This document shows positions 49,301 through 60,300 of a stretch of DNA of 64,000 bases, one piece after another (the stretch's first letter is position 1; every line of letters begins with the position of its first letter). This DNA comes from Macquaria australasica (taxonomy: Eukaryota; Chordata; Actinopteri; Centrarchiformes; Percichthyidae): positions 1,736,001-1,800,000 of the forward strand of contig SEMN01000049.1 of NCBI GenBank assembly GCA_005408345.1. Reading direction: 5' to 3'. The position numbers and the translations under genes were made by a program. The notes beneath the pieces were generated by a model that saw only the letters and a list, made by a program, of their open reading frames with translations, ran no database searches and was not told where the DNA came from.

Positions 49301-50233
49301 TGGGACACGTGAGTTACAGGAATCCCTTTGATTACCGAAAACACATGCAAACACAGTAGTTGTACAGCACAAAGTATCAGAGGGTTCAGCCAGAATGTCA
49401 TATTGCGTTTATTTACAGCATCCGACAAGCATGAGCCATGATTTAACACTAGATTTAATGACATATTGAAGTGCACAAACAGCAGTATGATACTGAAACA
49501 AACATGTCGTTCTATATAGACTTCACCTTGTTATTTATTCTTCTCCACCCGCACTGCATGCTGGGAAAGTTGTGGAATGAAATGTCAGCAAGATCATGTA
49601 AACACCATTAGAAATAAAACAGAAAAGTAATTTAATCGTTAGCTGGACAATTTGAAGAACTTTCCTCAAGCAAAACACCTACACACACATTGTTATCCTT
49701 TTAGTCTGTTTGTTTAGAGGGTTTAGAAAAATCTGTGTTGCACGTACACATGCATCAGACAACTTTCTGTTCAAAGTCATATGAGTCAAGTAAACAATTT
49801 AATTATGTCTGCTTGTCCACCATATCTTCAGAGTTGTTAAAAAAATAGAGCCGTCTCCACTCGAAAACCCTGTCTCAGGGTATAACGACTGTGAGCATCC
49901 ATAAAAAAAATTATTGATTTAGTAGCAACAACCATTAGCTAGCTGGAAATTCTCACAATAATTGTGACTATTTTTTTGCGAAGGGATAATGAGCAACATT
50001 TTGAGTAAATGCTCCGGAATACCTCTTAACTTAAACACCCACTAAATGCCACAGATGACCAACATGTGGGTGTAAAAATTGGTGATTAGCCAGCAGATCA
50101 CAGCAGGTCACTGCAGAGTGGATCACACATGGCTGTGGGTATATGGGTGAAGGAGTTTGTGTATGTGTGTGTGCATTTATTTGTGTTCACTTGAACGTAG
50201 GCGGCGGAGAGGAGGGGGGATGTTTGAATATGC

Positions 50234-50235
<2 letters not shown>
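46396..50235. other. Gene-poor interval, no feature recognised
   Basis: The longest stretch (about 3.8 kb) without gene or identified repeat. Short CA run near 47710; otherwise unique-looking DNA. It lies between the LRG1-like pair and kcnf1 and could hold distal regulatory DNA, but nothing in the sequence identifies it. Confidence 0.4.

Positions 50236-50286
<51 letters not shown>
50236..50286. repeat. (GT)n microsatellite
   Basis: About 25 uninterrupted GT units; nearby shorter TG runs start at 50158. Confidence 0.95.
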
Positions 50287-50288
<2 letters not shown>

Positions 50289-50977
50289 TGTAAATCTAAA
50301 TTTGAACGTGAAGGTGCATGTGTATTTACATGTGCATCTGCGGGAGGAACATTGTTCTGTTACACAATGCACGCCTTTGACATTCCAGCTCCACCTGTCA
50401 GCGTGTACAAAGGCCTTTCTCCCAGGCTTTGACATGTGTGAGTCTGCTGCTGGCCAGCAGAGATAGCAGAGTCCTGTATAGGACATGTGTGGGTGGACAG
50501 TATGCAGAGTCCTGCCTGACCTCCTTCATGATCTTTCTTTCAGGCTGCGTAACTTAGACTGGAGCTCAGTGGAAAACATTACTGAAGAGGTTACTAATAC
50601 GGAATCAGTGCCCTCTTACTAATCAAACAAACTGACATCTTGTCACAGTGATTGATGCAGACAGTCTGTAAGTAAGGCAGCAGTAAGATGTATCACCCTT
50701 TTTCATTCTATTAAAATGTGACTCCACATTTTACATTTTTACCTTTACTTCCAGGTCCCCAATCAGGCCAAACAATGAGTTCTTTAATGTACCTGAACCA
50801 ACATAACATCTGCAAACATAAAACAAGTCCAACATAAAACACTGTAAAGACTACATTCCTTTGTTCCAATTGTATTATGTGACAAAGGATGCACCTTTTC
50901 AATAACTTTCTTTTCAAAAAGACTTTCTAAAACCTATTTTTCTGTGGTTGGAGTGAAGGTTACAGACTTTTACTCCA

Positions 50978-51437
50978 CAGTAGTGATTCCCAACCAGGAT
51001 ACATGTAACCCAGGGGGTACTTTTGCAGTTGCCAGGGGATACATGCCAAGACTGCGGACTAGCTATTATCTGATATTAAAACCTGACCACTGTTGCAATT
51101 GAGAGTGCATGACAACTATTGCCAGCTAAAAATTGACAAACATTTTAACTTTAACTTTTAACTGTTTCTGCCATTTATCCATAATTACTTTTAGCTAATA
51201 TTTTTGGCTAAAAATATTACTTTTCACTATTTCAACCATTTATAAATCATTAGCTGAAAGTAATGGATAAATGATTGAAATAGCTAAAAGTAATGGATAA
51301 ATAGTTGAAATATCCAAATTCTGCCACTCCAAGTGGTGGTAGTACGAATGTAGACTATAGTGTTAAATAACATCCAGTTCATTTGGGCTATGGAGGAATA
51401 TAAGTTAAAAAAAAAAAAAGGTTGGGAGCCACTGCTG
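50978..51437. mobile_element. Non-autonomous TIR element (CAGTAGTGATTCCCAACC ends)
   Basis: The left end CAGTAGTGATTCCCAACC and right end GGTTGGGAGCCACTGCTG are an 18-bp imperfect inverted repeat. The 460-bp body has no transposase ORF. It contains two adjacent 30-bp units at 51252-51281 and 51282-51311 differing at three positions, and a partial inverted copy at about 51170-51195. It resembles a hAT-like percomorph MITE whose ends read CAGTGGTTCCCAACC. Confidence 0.75.
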
Positions 51438-53149
51438 CACAGTTTGGCACAGGTGAGGTGAGTTGGTTCAGTTGAAAGCTGAACTCACATAAGAGTTGAG
51501 GGCAAATATATCCAACCTTCCTCTGTTGCACCAGTTCACTTTCAGGCTACCTGCTGCTGTTAATGCCCCCTTCTTCTTTTTCATATGCCCCATTTTTGGT
51601 GGGAAAACCATCGCACTTTTTTGTACACAAGGCATGTATTGACATTCAAGACATTATGCTCATTTCACAAAATTTCACAAAATAAGACTGGGTACAGGAA
51701 CACAATCTGACATAAATCACCCTTGCAACAAAATCAAACCACTGACATCTGAGACACGATGTTTCACTTGAATATGTCAGTTTTTAATTATAGCTCCCCT
51801 GCTGTGCCATGTAATCTTTTCTAAGGATTGTTCTATTTGTACAGCAAGTTGCATGTCACTCAGACTAATGGTGTAGGAGTTGAGACCTTTCAAACTGTGA
51901 AAATGTAACATTTAAAAACAGCAGCCATTAAGTCAATTTAGAGTCAGTTTTTAAAACATGGGACAGTGTGAAAATGCAGCGTGCTTTCAGGTTTCATCAA
52001 AATAAGTATGCATTAGTACACCTCCTATTTATGTTGCTAACCTGCTGGCCTGATAATGCATGCCATTTTGATGAATAAATGAAGAAAAGAAGTTCCCATT
52101 ATGTATAGCTTTTATTTATATTTTCAGCACAGTTCCTTTTTTTTCTACTCAGATTTTCAGGTAAACTAGCCTGCACTCTTTTGAAGTTCAGCCATATAAG
52201 AATTATTTTTGTTTAACCTCCAGCCTGTTGCTCCTTCCTCCTCGTCCCATAACTTGGTGGTCAAGTTATTCCGCTGAACCTCCGGGGAGGAGCAGAGTGG
52301 TGACAGCTGCTGCAAAATTTAAACCCATTATAGGAACATGACCTGCAGCCAAGGAAGCTTCTGAGGTCCCGGTGTTGGTTTCATGATCCTATCTGGAGCT
52401 GCAGCACTCACTTTTAACATTCCTGCACAGTAGAGGGGTTTTATATCTGATATTACCTCACTATCATACAGTGTCAGTTACAAAAATTACACTGATGCCA
52501 AGAAGCTCACAGGCAGAAACAGCCCTGATAATATGTTGCTTTTATATTCTCTACCATACCCATCACCTTTCTCTAGTGTACCTTTAATGTGTCTGTAGAC
52601 TTTACAGTGATTTATTTAATCTATCACTTTTAAATACTACAGTTTTCCTTCTGTTTTGTTGTGATGTCTGTACACCCTTCATTAACTTATCATGGGATGA
52701 CTACATTTCTCTTTTCTCCTAGAGAAGCTGTGGATCTTTATTATTATTATAATAATAAAAAAACATTCATTCTAATATATATTTCTGTACAGAGGAATAA
52801 GCTACAGTGCAGTCTACAGTATGAGTGTGAGGATTGGGGATGGGGGATGTTATATAAGAAGCCTACATGGGGGAATCAGTGTACTGGCTGTTCAAACAGA
52901 ACCCCTCAGCCTACAGAGAGTCACTGCGCACAGCTCATCAAGTCAATATTTCACACATATGTCCATTTAATAGGCGCAATTCCTCAAACGCATTAATGGT
53001 CCTTGGAGAGCATTACTGCGGTCCTATTATTTCTACGAGGCTATTTACAAGCACGTCTCCATCCTGGTATCATTAACCCTCAATTGTGCGGACTACGTTT
53101 GAACAAGTCAAAAATGAATAACTGATTTAATGTTTTGTTGTTGTTTCTC
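51438..53149. other. Intergenic DNA 3' of kcnf1, no feature recognised
   Basis: No gene seen. The short ORF at 52661-52996 (+) has no recognisable domain. Several AT-rich stretches occur. Confidence 0.45.
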
Positions 53150-53155
53150 TTTATT
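53150..53155 (-). other. kcnf1: Candidate kcnf1 polyadenylation signal AATAAA
   Basis: TTTATT on the plus strand equals AATAAA on the minus strand, about 40 nt beyond the kcnf1 stop codon. If used, the 3' UTR would be very short; a more distal site is likely to exist as well. Confidence 0.35.
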
Positions 53156-53194
53156 TATCTATATTCTTTTCAAATAATGCAGGGTCCTCAGTGT

Positions 53195-54694
53195 TCATGA
53201 GATGAAATATTCAGTGGCCTCGGCTGTGCTTTCAAAGCTTGTCTCCATGCTGGGGGTCTGGATCCCTGCGCCTCCCCTGGGATCCTTCAGTAAGGGGATG
53301 TATGTGTCGCTGTGGCAGGAGCGCATGGCGTTGTCCCAGACCCCTGCACCACAAACATGTTTATGGGCGCCGGGTGCAGCCTCCAGCTCGCCATCGCCGG
53401 AGCGCAGTGCCATCAGTTCAATCTCATGCTTGGCCGCAGTCTCCAGTACCTGTTGCTTGTTGTAGAATAGGACGAAATTGTTGATGATGGGGTGTATAGG
53501 CAAAGCTATGGCGATCACTCCGCACAGAAAGCTGATGGCCGCGTTACACCGACCTAAAGTGGTCTTGGGGTACACGTCTCCATAGCCCACTGTGGTCATG
53601 GTGATCACAGCCCACCAGAACGACTGTGGGATGCTGGTGAACAATGTGTCCGGATGGTTCTGCTCCATAGTGTAGCCCAATGCGGAGAAAAGGAAGACCC
53701 CCACGCCCATATACATGAGGAGCAGTCCGAGCTCTTTGAAGCTGCTCTTCAGGGCAGATGTGAGGGTCTGGAGTCCAGAGGAATGTCGTGCCAGCTTGAA
53801 AATGCGCGCAATGCGCATTATGCGTAAAGCCTGCACTGCTTGCTGCACGTTAGCCAGCTCCATCATTCCTGCGCCGAAGGAAGTCAGAATCAGCACCACG
53901 AAGAAGGGCATGATCGCCATGAAGTCGATGATGTTCATGAAAGACAGGACGAATTTTACTTTATTTGGGGATGAGATCAGACGCAGGAAGTATTCAATAG
54001 TGAACCAACCGATGCACACCGTCTCGATGACCTCCAGAGTTGGGTGCTCCGAGAGGTTACCCTCCGAGTCCTCCACCTGCAGGTCGGGGATGGTCCCGAC
54101 ACACATCACCACAGAGGAGACGAGGATGAAGATGAAAGAAACTATAGCGATTATGTGCGCAGGCAGCGAGGACTCCGGCTTCTCCATCAGCCTCCAGAGG
54201 CACATCTGGAAGCGCTGCCAGCCTTTTGCAGACGGATCTCCTTCTCGGTCCACCAGGATAGTTTTCACTTTCTCTGCGATCTCTGCAAGTTCGTCCTCTA
54301 CCTCCTTCAGGTGGCATTTACAACAGTCATCCAGAAAATCGGAGCCGATTTTCCAGAAGTCCATCTCCTTCATAAAACAAATTGGACAGATGCCTCGTTT
54401 CATGTGAATCTCTCCATAATGATACAGCTCAATTATACACTTAAATGCTTCGGGGTCTCTGTCAAAATAAAACTCTCCTGTGTCAGGGTCGTAGTCGTCA
54501 CATAGTAAAGATATTTCTTCAGAAGACTTAAGTGAACAGTCCATCAGCTCTGCCAGCCGGGTGTCCGGGTAACGATTCAACACGTCTCCATTCAACACCT
54601 GTTTCACCCCGCCGACGTTAACAACAATCTCTGTCTCTTCACTGGCTTCAGAGCCGTTGCAGTCTGCATACCGCGTCCTCTGGATCCCCCACAT
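53195..54694 (-). CDS. kcnf1: KCNF1 (Kv5.1), electrically silent voltage-gated K+ channel subunit
   Basis: Intronless gene, 499 aa from the ATG at 54694; human KCNF1 is 494 aa. The frame is open to another ATG at 54778 (527 aa), but the added 28 residues are unlike the family. Residue order: T1 tetramerisation domain about 22-130 (EIVVNVGG ... CPICFMKEMDFW), S1 about 181-200, S2 222-240, S3 249-271, S4 286-304 (RIMRIARIFKLARH), S5 321-341, pore 354-373 with the TVGYGD filter, S6 385-407. S6 carries PIHP where conducting Kv channels have PVP, as expected of silent subunits. The C-terminus keeps the family block HSDTYIPLL. Known role: no current alone; joins Kv2 channels and shifts their gating at the plasma membrane. 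Kv family membership and KCNF1 identity are very likely. Confidence 0.94.
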   Translation of the reverse strand: MWGIQRTRYADCNGSEASEETEIVVNVGGVKQVLNGDVLNRYPDTRLAELMDCSLKSSEEISLLCDDYDPDTGEFYFDRDPEAFKCIIELYHYGEIHMKRGICPICFMKEMDFWKIGSDFLDDCCKCHLKEVEDELAEIAEKVKTILVDREGDPSAKGWQRFQMCLWRLMEKPESSLPAHIIAIVSFIFILVSSVVMCVGTIPDLQVEDSEGNLSEHPTLEVIETVCIGWFTIEYFLRLISSPNKVKFVLSFMNIIDFMAIMPFFVVLILTSFGAGMMELANVQQAVQALRIMRIARIFKLARHSSGLQTLTSALKSSFKELGLLLMYMGVGVFLFSALGYTMEQNHPDTLFTSIPQSFWWAVITMTTVGYGDVYPKTTLGRCNAAISFLCGVIAIALPIHPIINNFVLFYNKQQVLETAAKHEIELMALRSGDGELEAAPGAHKHVCGAGVWDNAMRSCHSDTYIPLLKDPRGGAGIQTPSMETSFESTAEATEYFIS

Positions 54695-55154
54695 TATGTT
54701 GACAGCAAGTCCACCACAAAACAGCCCAAGTGATCGAGATTTTCGCACAACTGTACTGTCAAAGTAAACGCAAGTCACCAGAAGCTCTGGCGCTGTGCGT
54801 AAAAACCTCCCAAATCTTCTAGTTTCTGTGTTTTAGTTGAAAAAAAATAAATGACTGCTGCGTGAAGTCTTCTCCGTTCAACCCAGCCGTGTTTGGCAGT
54901 GAACAGTGCGCCTGTGCGCTCTGAGAAAGTTGGCATTGAAGTGTGCGTAATGTCAAGTGAGCCACAATCAAATCACAGGACATCCGGACATAACTTTCAA
55001 AACAAAACGCTGGGCACCAATGTTTTGTTTTTATTTTTATTTTTTTATTTTTTTATTAAAATCACTCCCTTCATGCAATTTTAGCTGCCGAGTTAAAACA
55101 AGTGTTTCTTTAGCTCCAGATTATAAAGCAGTTAGTATCAGTAAATGTCTAGTT
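54695..55154. promoter_or_regulatory. kcnf1: Probable kcnf1 5' UTR / promoter region
   Basis: Directly upstream of the minus-strand kcnf1 gene. There is a T-rich run near 55020-55060 and no obvious TATA box at a diagnostic distance. The assignment is by position only. Confidence 0.3.
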
Positions 55155-55500
55155 TCTGAATCTTATACTTAAGTAAAAGCAGCAATAGCCTACCACAGTA
55201 ATAAAAACGCCAAATTACAAGTAAAAGCCATGCATTCAAAATGCTATTTAAGTTAAAGTAATTACAGAAGTATTATCAGTTACCGGTAAATGTAGCCTAC
55301 TTAAAGTACCAAAATGAATGCACATAAATACATGTAAAATTTGAATCTGTAAAGTAACTACTATAGCTTTTAGATAAATGTTGTAAAAAGTGCAATAGTT
55401 CCCTTTGAAATGTGGTGGAGTATAAAGTAGCATTACATGGAAATACTCAAGCTAAGTACAAGTAGGTTACCTCAAAATGTTTTACTTTCCTTCTATCACT
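55155..55500 (-). mobile_element. CAGTGGTGG-type element, copy 4 in reverse orientation
   Basis: Reads ATACTTAAGTAAAAGCAGCA, ACAAGTAAAAGCCATGCATT and AAATACTCAAGCTAAGTACA, the reverse complement of blocks in the copies at 34612, 40200 and 42244, ending with CTTCTATCACT, a degraded TTCCACCACTG. Confidence 0.65.
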
Positions 55501-56699
55501 TTTATTCCAGTCTTTGTTATAAACTCTCTACTACCAAAAACACAACTGTTTTAACAACCATTTGAGTTTTTCTTCTCAACGAGTTCTGTTGTCAGCTCCT
55601 GAGTCGACCTCCTATTGACATTTTGTATCATATCTATCAATGTTGTAAATAATGTCAATTTGAATGCGTAACCTTTAACATTCAATCAAATATACTCTCA
55701 CAAACACGCGACCACAATCGCGACAACCTGTGCTTTTATTTCTAAGGCTATCTCCGTGTCTTCCGCTCGTGCTCTGTCTGTCTGCAGTTGTATTGACGCA
55801 GCGCAGTGCAGCCAGGCGCAGCAGACCATAAATCTCAGCGGCATGTAATGAATTGTGAAGTAGCGAACGGGGGAATCAGGGACACGCACTCCGCTGGGTT
55901 TTGGTGGCAGCTCGAAGAGCAACAATTAGTTAAAGGTAATCGATTAACAGCCAGCAGTACTAGCAACCTAAATCATCCCTTAACACAACAATAGCCTATA
56001 CAATATTTTTCCATACCCCAGACTTAGACGCATTATCCATCATCCATTTTGAATGTATTATAGGCTATCGCCCAATAACCCACACGGAAATGACTCAGGC
56101 TAAGTAATAATCACTTAATCCCAGAGAGAATATAGGCTCTATAAATATTAGGATATTATAAAAACCTACATTACATGGCTCTTTAGTGATGTCAAGTGAT
56201 GGTGATGGTTGGATTACGTGCGACCGCCACCAGTGGGAGCATTACAGGAATTAGCTGGGTATTAGTTGGGTTTTCTTAGGCTATCGGGCTACTTTCAAAT
56301 ATAAATGTGCAGAATAAGATTTCTTACAACTTGTACTGTGAGTTCAACTGAGCAGCTCTGCGGTAGCCCGTGCTGAATTATTGATTGGCAGACAGACTGA
56401 CAATACAGCGTCTCAACAGCACTTTGCCTTGTTGTTTGTCTCCACCTCGTGACAAAACCCTAACAATACAGTAGCTTGAAGACTTCTGTTTTTCTGCGTT
56501 TGAACAATGGCGCAAACCACTGAGGATAGGAATCAGTTAGTGAATAAACAATGTACAGAACAATAAAGTTCAACGTTTGTTTTATGGACTACTGTAAAGC
56601 AAAAACAACATCTGAAGTAACACCTGCAATGCAGTGGAGTCAAGTCAAACTTTGGTTAAGTCCCCTTTATAGTATTTTGATTTTCCCACATGATTATAA
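55501..56699. other. Intergenic DNA between kcnf1 and pdia6, no gene recognised
   Basis: Contains short ORFs without domains and an AT-rich stretch. No repeat identified. Confidence 0.45.
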
Positions 56700-56759
56700 T
56701 GCAGTTTCTCTGTTGGGTCCGGGGACTGATCCCACAATCCAAAAGCATTCACTGACGAC

Positions 56760-56870
56760 TTTAAATTGCTCGTAGATCTCCGTACGTGTCAACCTGTGAT
56801 TGACTGGCGACCTGACCAGCATGTACCCCGCCCCCTCTGCTCTCCTCCACGCCACTCTCCAAAAATGGAT
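56760..56870 (+). mobile_element. SINE body fragment
   Basis: TGTGATTGACTGGCGACCTG followed by CATGTACCCCGCCCCCTCTG matches the body of the SINE at 43356-43704 in the opposite orientation. The tRNA head and the tail are not recognisable; it is an old, truncated copy. Confidence 0.6.
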
Positions 56871-56983
56871 AATCCACCACGGCCAATTAAAGTTATGATA
56901 ACACAACAGTAGCTTTTAGTAGCCTACTTTATATTTTATTTCATTAGACAGACATGCATCACTCTTTGTGTAATATATTGTAC

Positions 56984-56986
<3 letters not shown>

Positions 56987-57015
<29 letters not shown>
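56987..57015. repeat. (TA)n microsatellite
   Basis: About 14 TA units roughly 300 bp upstream of the pdia6 start codon. Confidence 0.93.
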
Positions 57016-57017
<2 letters not shown>

Positions 57018-57149
57018 ACATGATACACGTTTGCATTATCATTAGACTTGTTAGACTGAGTCAGCCTTGTCACATTTGTTGCGGCCCCTCTTGGTGGACC
57101 TCCTCTCTCCTGCAGCCCCTCTCGTCTTCAGTGTGCAGCTTCAATGAAC

Positions 57150-57317
57150 TACACGGCGCACGCTGATTGGCTGAGGCGCGGCGTCGCCACCGGCGGACCA
57201 ATCAGCGTGGGCCACGGTGAGTTTTTCGATCCACTTTTCTGGTAGACGCAGCGGCGGCGGCGGCGGCAGTCTGTGTGTGTTGCTAACACAGGAGACGAGC
57301 AGAGTGCAGCTAAAACC
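57150..57317 (+). promoter_or_regulatory. pdia6: pdia6 promoter and 5' UTR with ER stress response element
   Basis: A GC-rich, TATA-less segment just upstream of the start codon. CCAATCAGCGTGGGCCACG at 57198-57216 is an exact ERSE (CCAAT-N9-CCACG), the site bound by NF-Y together with ATF6 or XBP1 in the unfolded-protein response. A second, inverted CCAAT box (ATTGG, 57166-57170) lies upstream; CACGCTGATTGG (57159-57170) and CCAATCAGCGTG (57198-57209) are a perfect 12-bp inverted repeat. A short (CGG)n tract at 57251-57267 is probably in the 5' UTR. Induction by ER stress is known for mammalian PDIA6; it is inferred here. Confidence 0.8.
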
Positions 57318-60300
57318 ATGAGACCGCTTATACTTGGTGAGTGACAACAACAACAACAGCTTTTCTAACGTTACTTCTACACAATGTAAATTTTGTGAAT
57401 TCGTTAATTGTAGGTGTATTTCACTGTTACCCGTGTTAGCTTGAATAGCTAAGTTAAGGTGCACAGAACAGTGCCAGGCCTCTGTTATGGTTGAATCAAT
57501 GAATTAATAAACGTCAGTTCACTTGCTGTTACATACATTTCTGCGTACAAAGTGTATTTAAATAGGGCTACGATGTCCTGTCAGTGCTTGACAGATTTGA
57601 GCATACACTGTTGTGAGTAAACCTTTCGTGTCTTCGTCTTCTCCTCCAGGAGTGTTGGGCTGCTCCCTGGTCCTGTCTGTCCAAGCCTTTTACTCAGCTA
57701 GCGATGATGTTGTTGAGCTCACCCCTTCCAACTTCAACAGGGAGGTGATCCAGAGCGACAGTCTGTGGCTGATTGAGTTTTACGCTCCCTGGTGAGTCCA
57801 TAATAACGCTGGTGGCCATTACTCTGCGGCAACAAGTGTCCTCGGATCAGCCAAGTTGTGACACAGGGACCACAGTTTCAATACAAGCACCTTGCATTGG
57901 CTCTGTGATGTTTGAGTCTTCTCCTCACAGAAACATTCACCTTATGATCTGAAGAGACTGTGGAGACTTGTATGCAAAGCTGGTAGCTCCTCCTTGGGTT
58001 GGGTTGCAGTTAAACAGTTTATTAAGTTTATTTGTAGAGCATAGTCTCGTACAAAAGCAATTCAAAGCACTTAACAGAGAGGGAAAACAGTTGAAAATAT
58101 GTTTCAGCATAGATCCAGTCAGAGAGCTTGTATACATACACTCAAAAACAACAAATCAAAAGCTAAACTAAACAGGAAATTACTTCCTGCATTCCTTCTT
58201 AAAAGTTGCCAGATTTTAATTGAACTCTGCGAATTTGGAGAAAACGGCCAAGCAAAGTCAGTTCTGTAATGAACAAGCAGCCAGTGGAGATGTGCACATT
58301 TAAAGTCTGTGTAAACGAAAGGTGCTAAATATTCACTGGTGGTGTTAATATTGGATCATCTGGTTCTGTGATTAATAGGAGTGACAAATACTTGTGATGT
58401 ATTTTGAACACATGCAGCAGCCCTGTATCTAAGGACTATAGGAATATCTCCTGATAAAATGAAATGTTTCTGGACTTGAATGCTTTTGTCATCCATGATC
58501 TTTCTCATTTCCACTGATTTCTATCTCTAGAAATGTGTCTAGATTGTAAAGCTAGATTACTAGCAATAAAACGGTTTCATCTTTGGTTCCTCCTCCCTTC
58601 TCCGCTGTTTATCGTCACAGGTGTGGCCACTGTCAAAATCTGACTCCGGATTGGAAGAAGGCGGCCACTGCCCTCAAGGTAAACAAAACGTCTCTGGTCA
58701 TCTTGTCATTTTATTCATTTATTCAGCTTAAGACATTTGGGCTGGGCATTGATGACAAAATCAAATATCAGAATACTGCTATTGGCAATATGACTATGAT
58801 GATGTGCTTTAACTAGATATTTGCACACATGAGAAACAATCACTTTATAATCAGGCAGATATAATGACCATGCAGGCACACTAGAGCCATTCATTGTTCA
58901 TTCCACTCAGCTAAAACAAATAAGTTAAGAAATTTGTTTCGTTTTACTGCTTTGCACCATTAAAGACAAAAAATAAAAAAGACAACACTGAAGCTTTATT
59001 TAGGCTATAACCTAAAAATGTTTAGAAGTTTGTAACTCAACAGTGAGAATAACAGCAAACAGAGGCTTGAGACATGGGCAGATATGGGACTGTAGTCAAA
59101 TATTAATGAATAATATTAACTTTGTTCCAGATAAAAACAAGGCTCACTGTTTATTTCTTGGAATGTGCTTTTCCACACTCTAATATTATTTATCTAAACA
59201 ACATTGTGTGTGTGTGTGGGCAAATCCTGCATACATAAGTAACTGCATGCATAATTGTTCACTGAAATGCTGACTTCCAGAGTCAGCATAAAAATGTTAT
59301 ATGAAGAAAATGATTAACAGGCTTGCTATATTTTGTTGTAATTAAGGCTGCACACTCCAACCTGTTTGTTCTGAAATCCTTCAGGGTATTGTCAAGGTTG
59401 GTGCCGTAGATGCAGACCAGCACAAGTCACTGGGCGGTCAGTATGGCGTCAAAGGTTTCCCCACCATCAAGGTCTTTGGTGCCAATAAGAACAAGCCAGA
59501 GGAGTACCAAGGTACAGACAAACCACTGCACTAAACTGAATACGCAGCTTTGGGATGTTTTGAATTTGAAATCTTCCTCTAAAACGACCTCACCAAGCCC
59601 TGCTAAAAAGCTTTTCTGAAAAGATAAATATAATCGTATCTATCAGAATAGTTCAGAGAAATGGGGATGTAGGTGTCAGAGAGGCAACACATTTTCTGAC
59701 TGTCCTATAATCAAGTATTGTTTTTGCCTGCAATGACTGACGTCTGCATGTCTTCACCCTTCAGGTGGACGCAGTAGCCAGGCCATCGTGGACGGAGCCA
59801 TGAACGCTTTGCGCAATCTGGTGAAAGAACGGCTGAGCGGCAAGTCTGGCGGCCCTGGCTACAACAAACAGGTAGGCGGTGGTAGCCTTTTGTTGCAGTT
59901 ATTTGAAATTGGAAATGCTTCAGTGAACATGGGTTAAGCAACACTCACCTGTGTTCCAGCAGAGCGGTGGTGGAGGCAGCAGTGGTGGCAGTAAGAAGGA
60001 TGTGGTCGAGCTCACTGATGACAACTTTGACAAGATGGTGCTGGAGAGTGATGACATTTGGATGGTGGAGTTCTTCGCCCCCTGGTGTGGACACTGCAAA
60101 AAGTGAGTTTGGTTTGACAAGAGAGACGAGAATATCCGTCTGAGATTTCTGCCGCCTCAATACAACAGAGGTTAATGGAATTTTGTTTGTGCTGCTCAAA
60201 GCACGGAAAGTTTTTCGTTTTGGAAACGCTGTCCCATTAAATCTGGATAATCCCCAGAGCTCACTGAAAACACTTCATTGTAACCATTCCTTCAGTACAA

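Noticed and set aside
53715..54407. A 230-aa plus-strand ORF
   Set aside because: It lies entirely antisense to kcnf1 and mirrors its codons; it has no domain, and the minus-strand channel explains the open frame.
54695..54778. Upstream in-frame ATG extending kcnf1 by 28 residues
   Set aside because: The added residues are Cys/Arg-rich and unlike the KCNF1 N-terminus; starting at 54694 gives 499 aa, close to the usual length. The longer start cannot be excluded.
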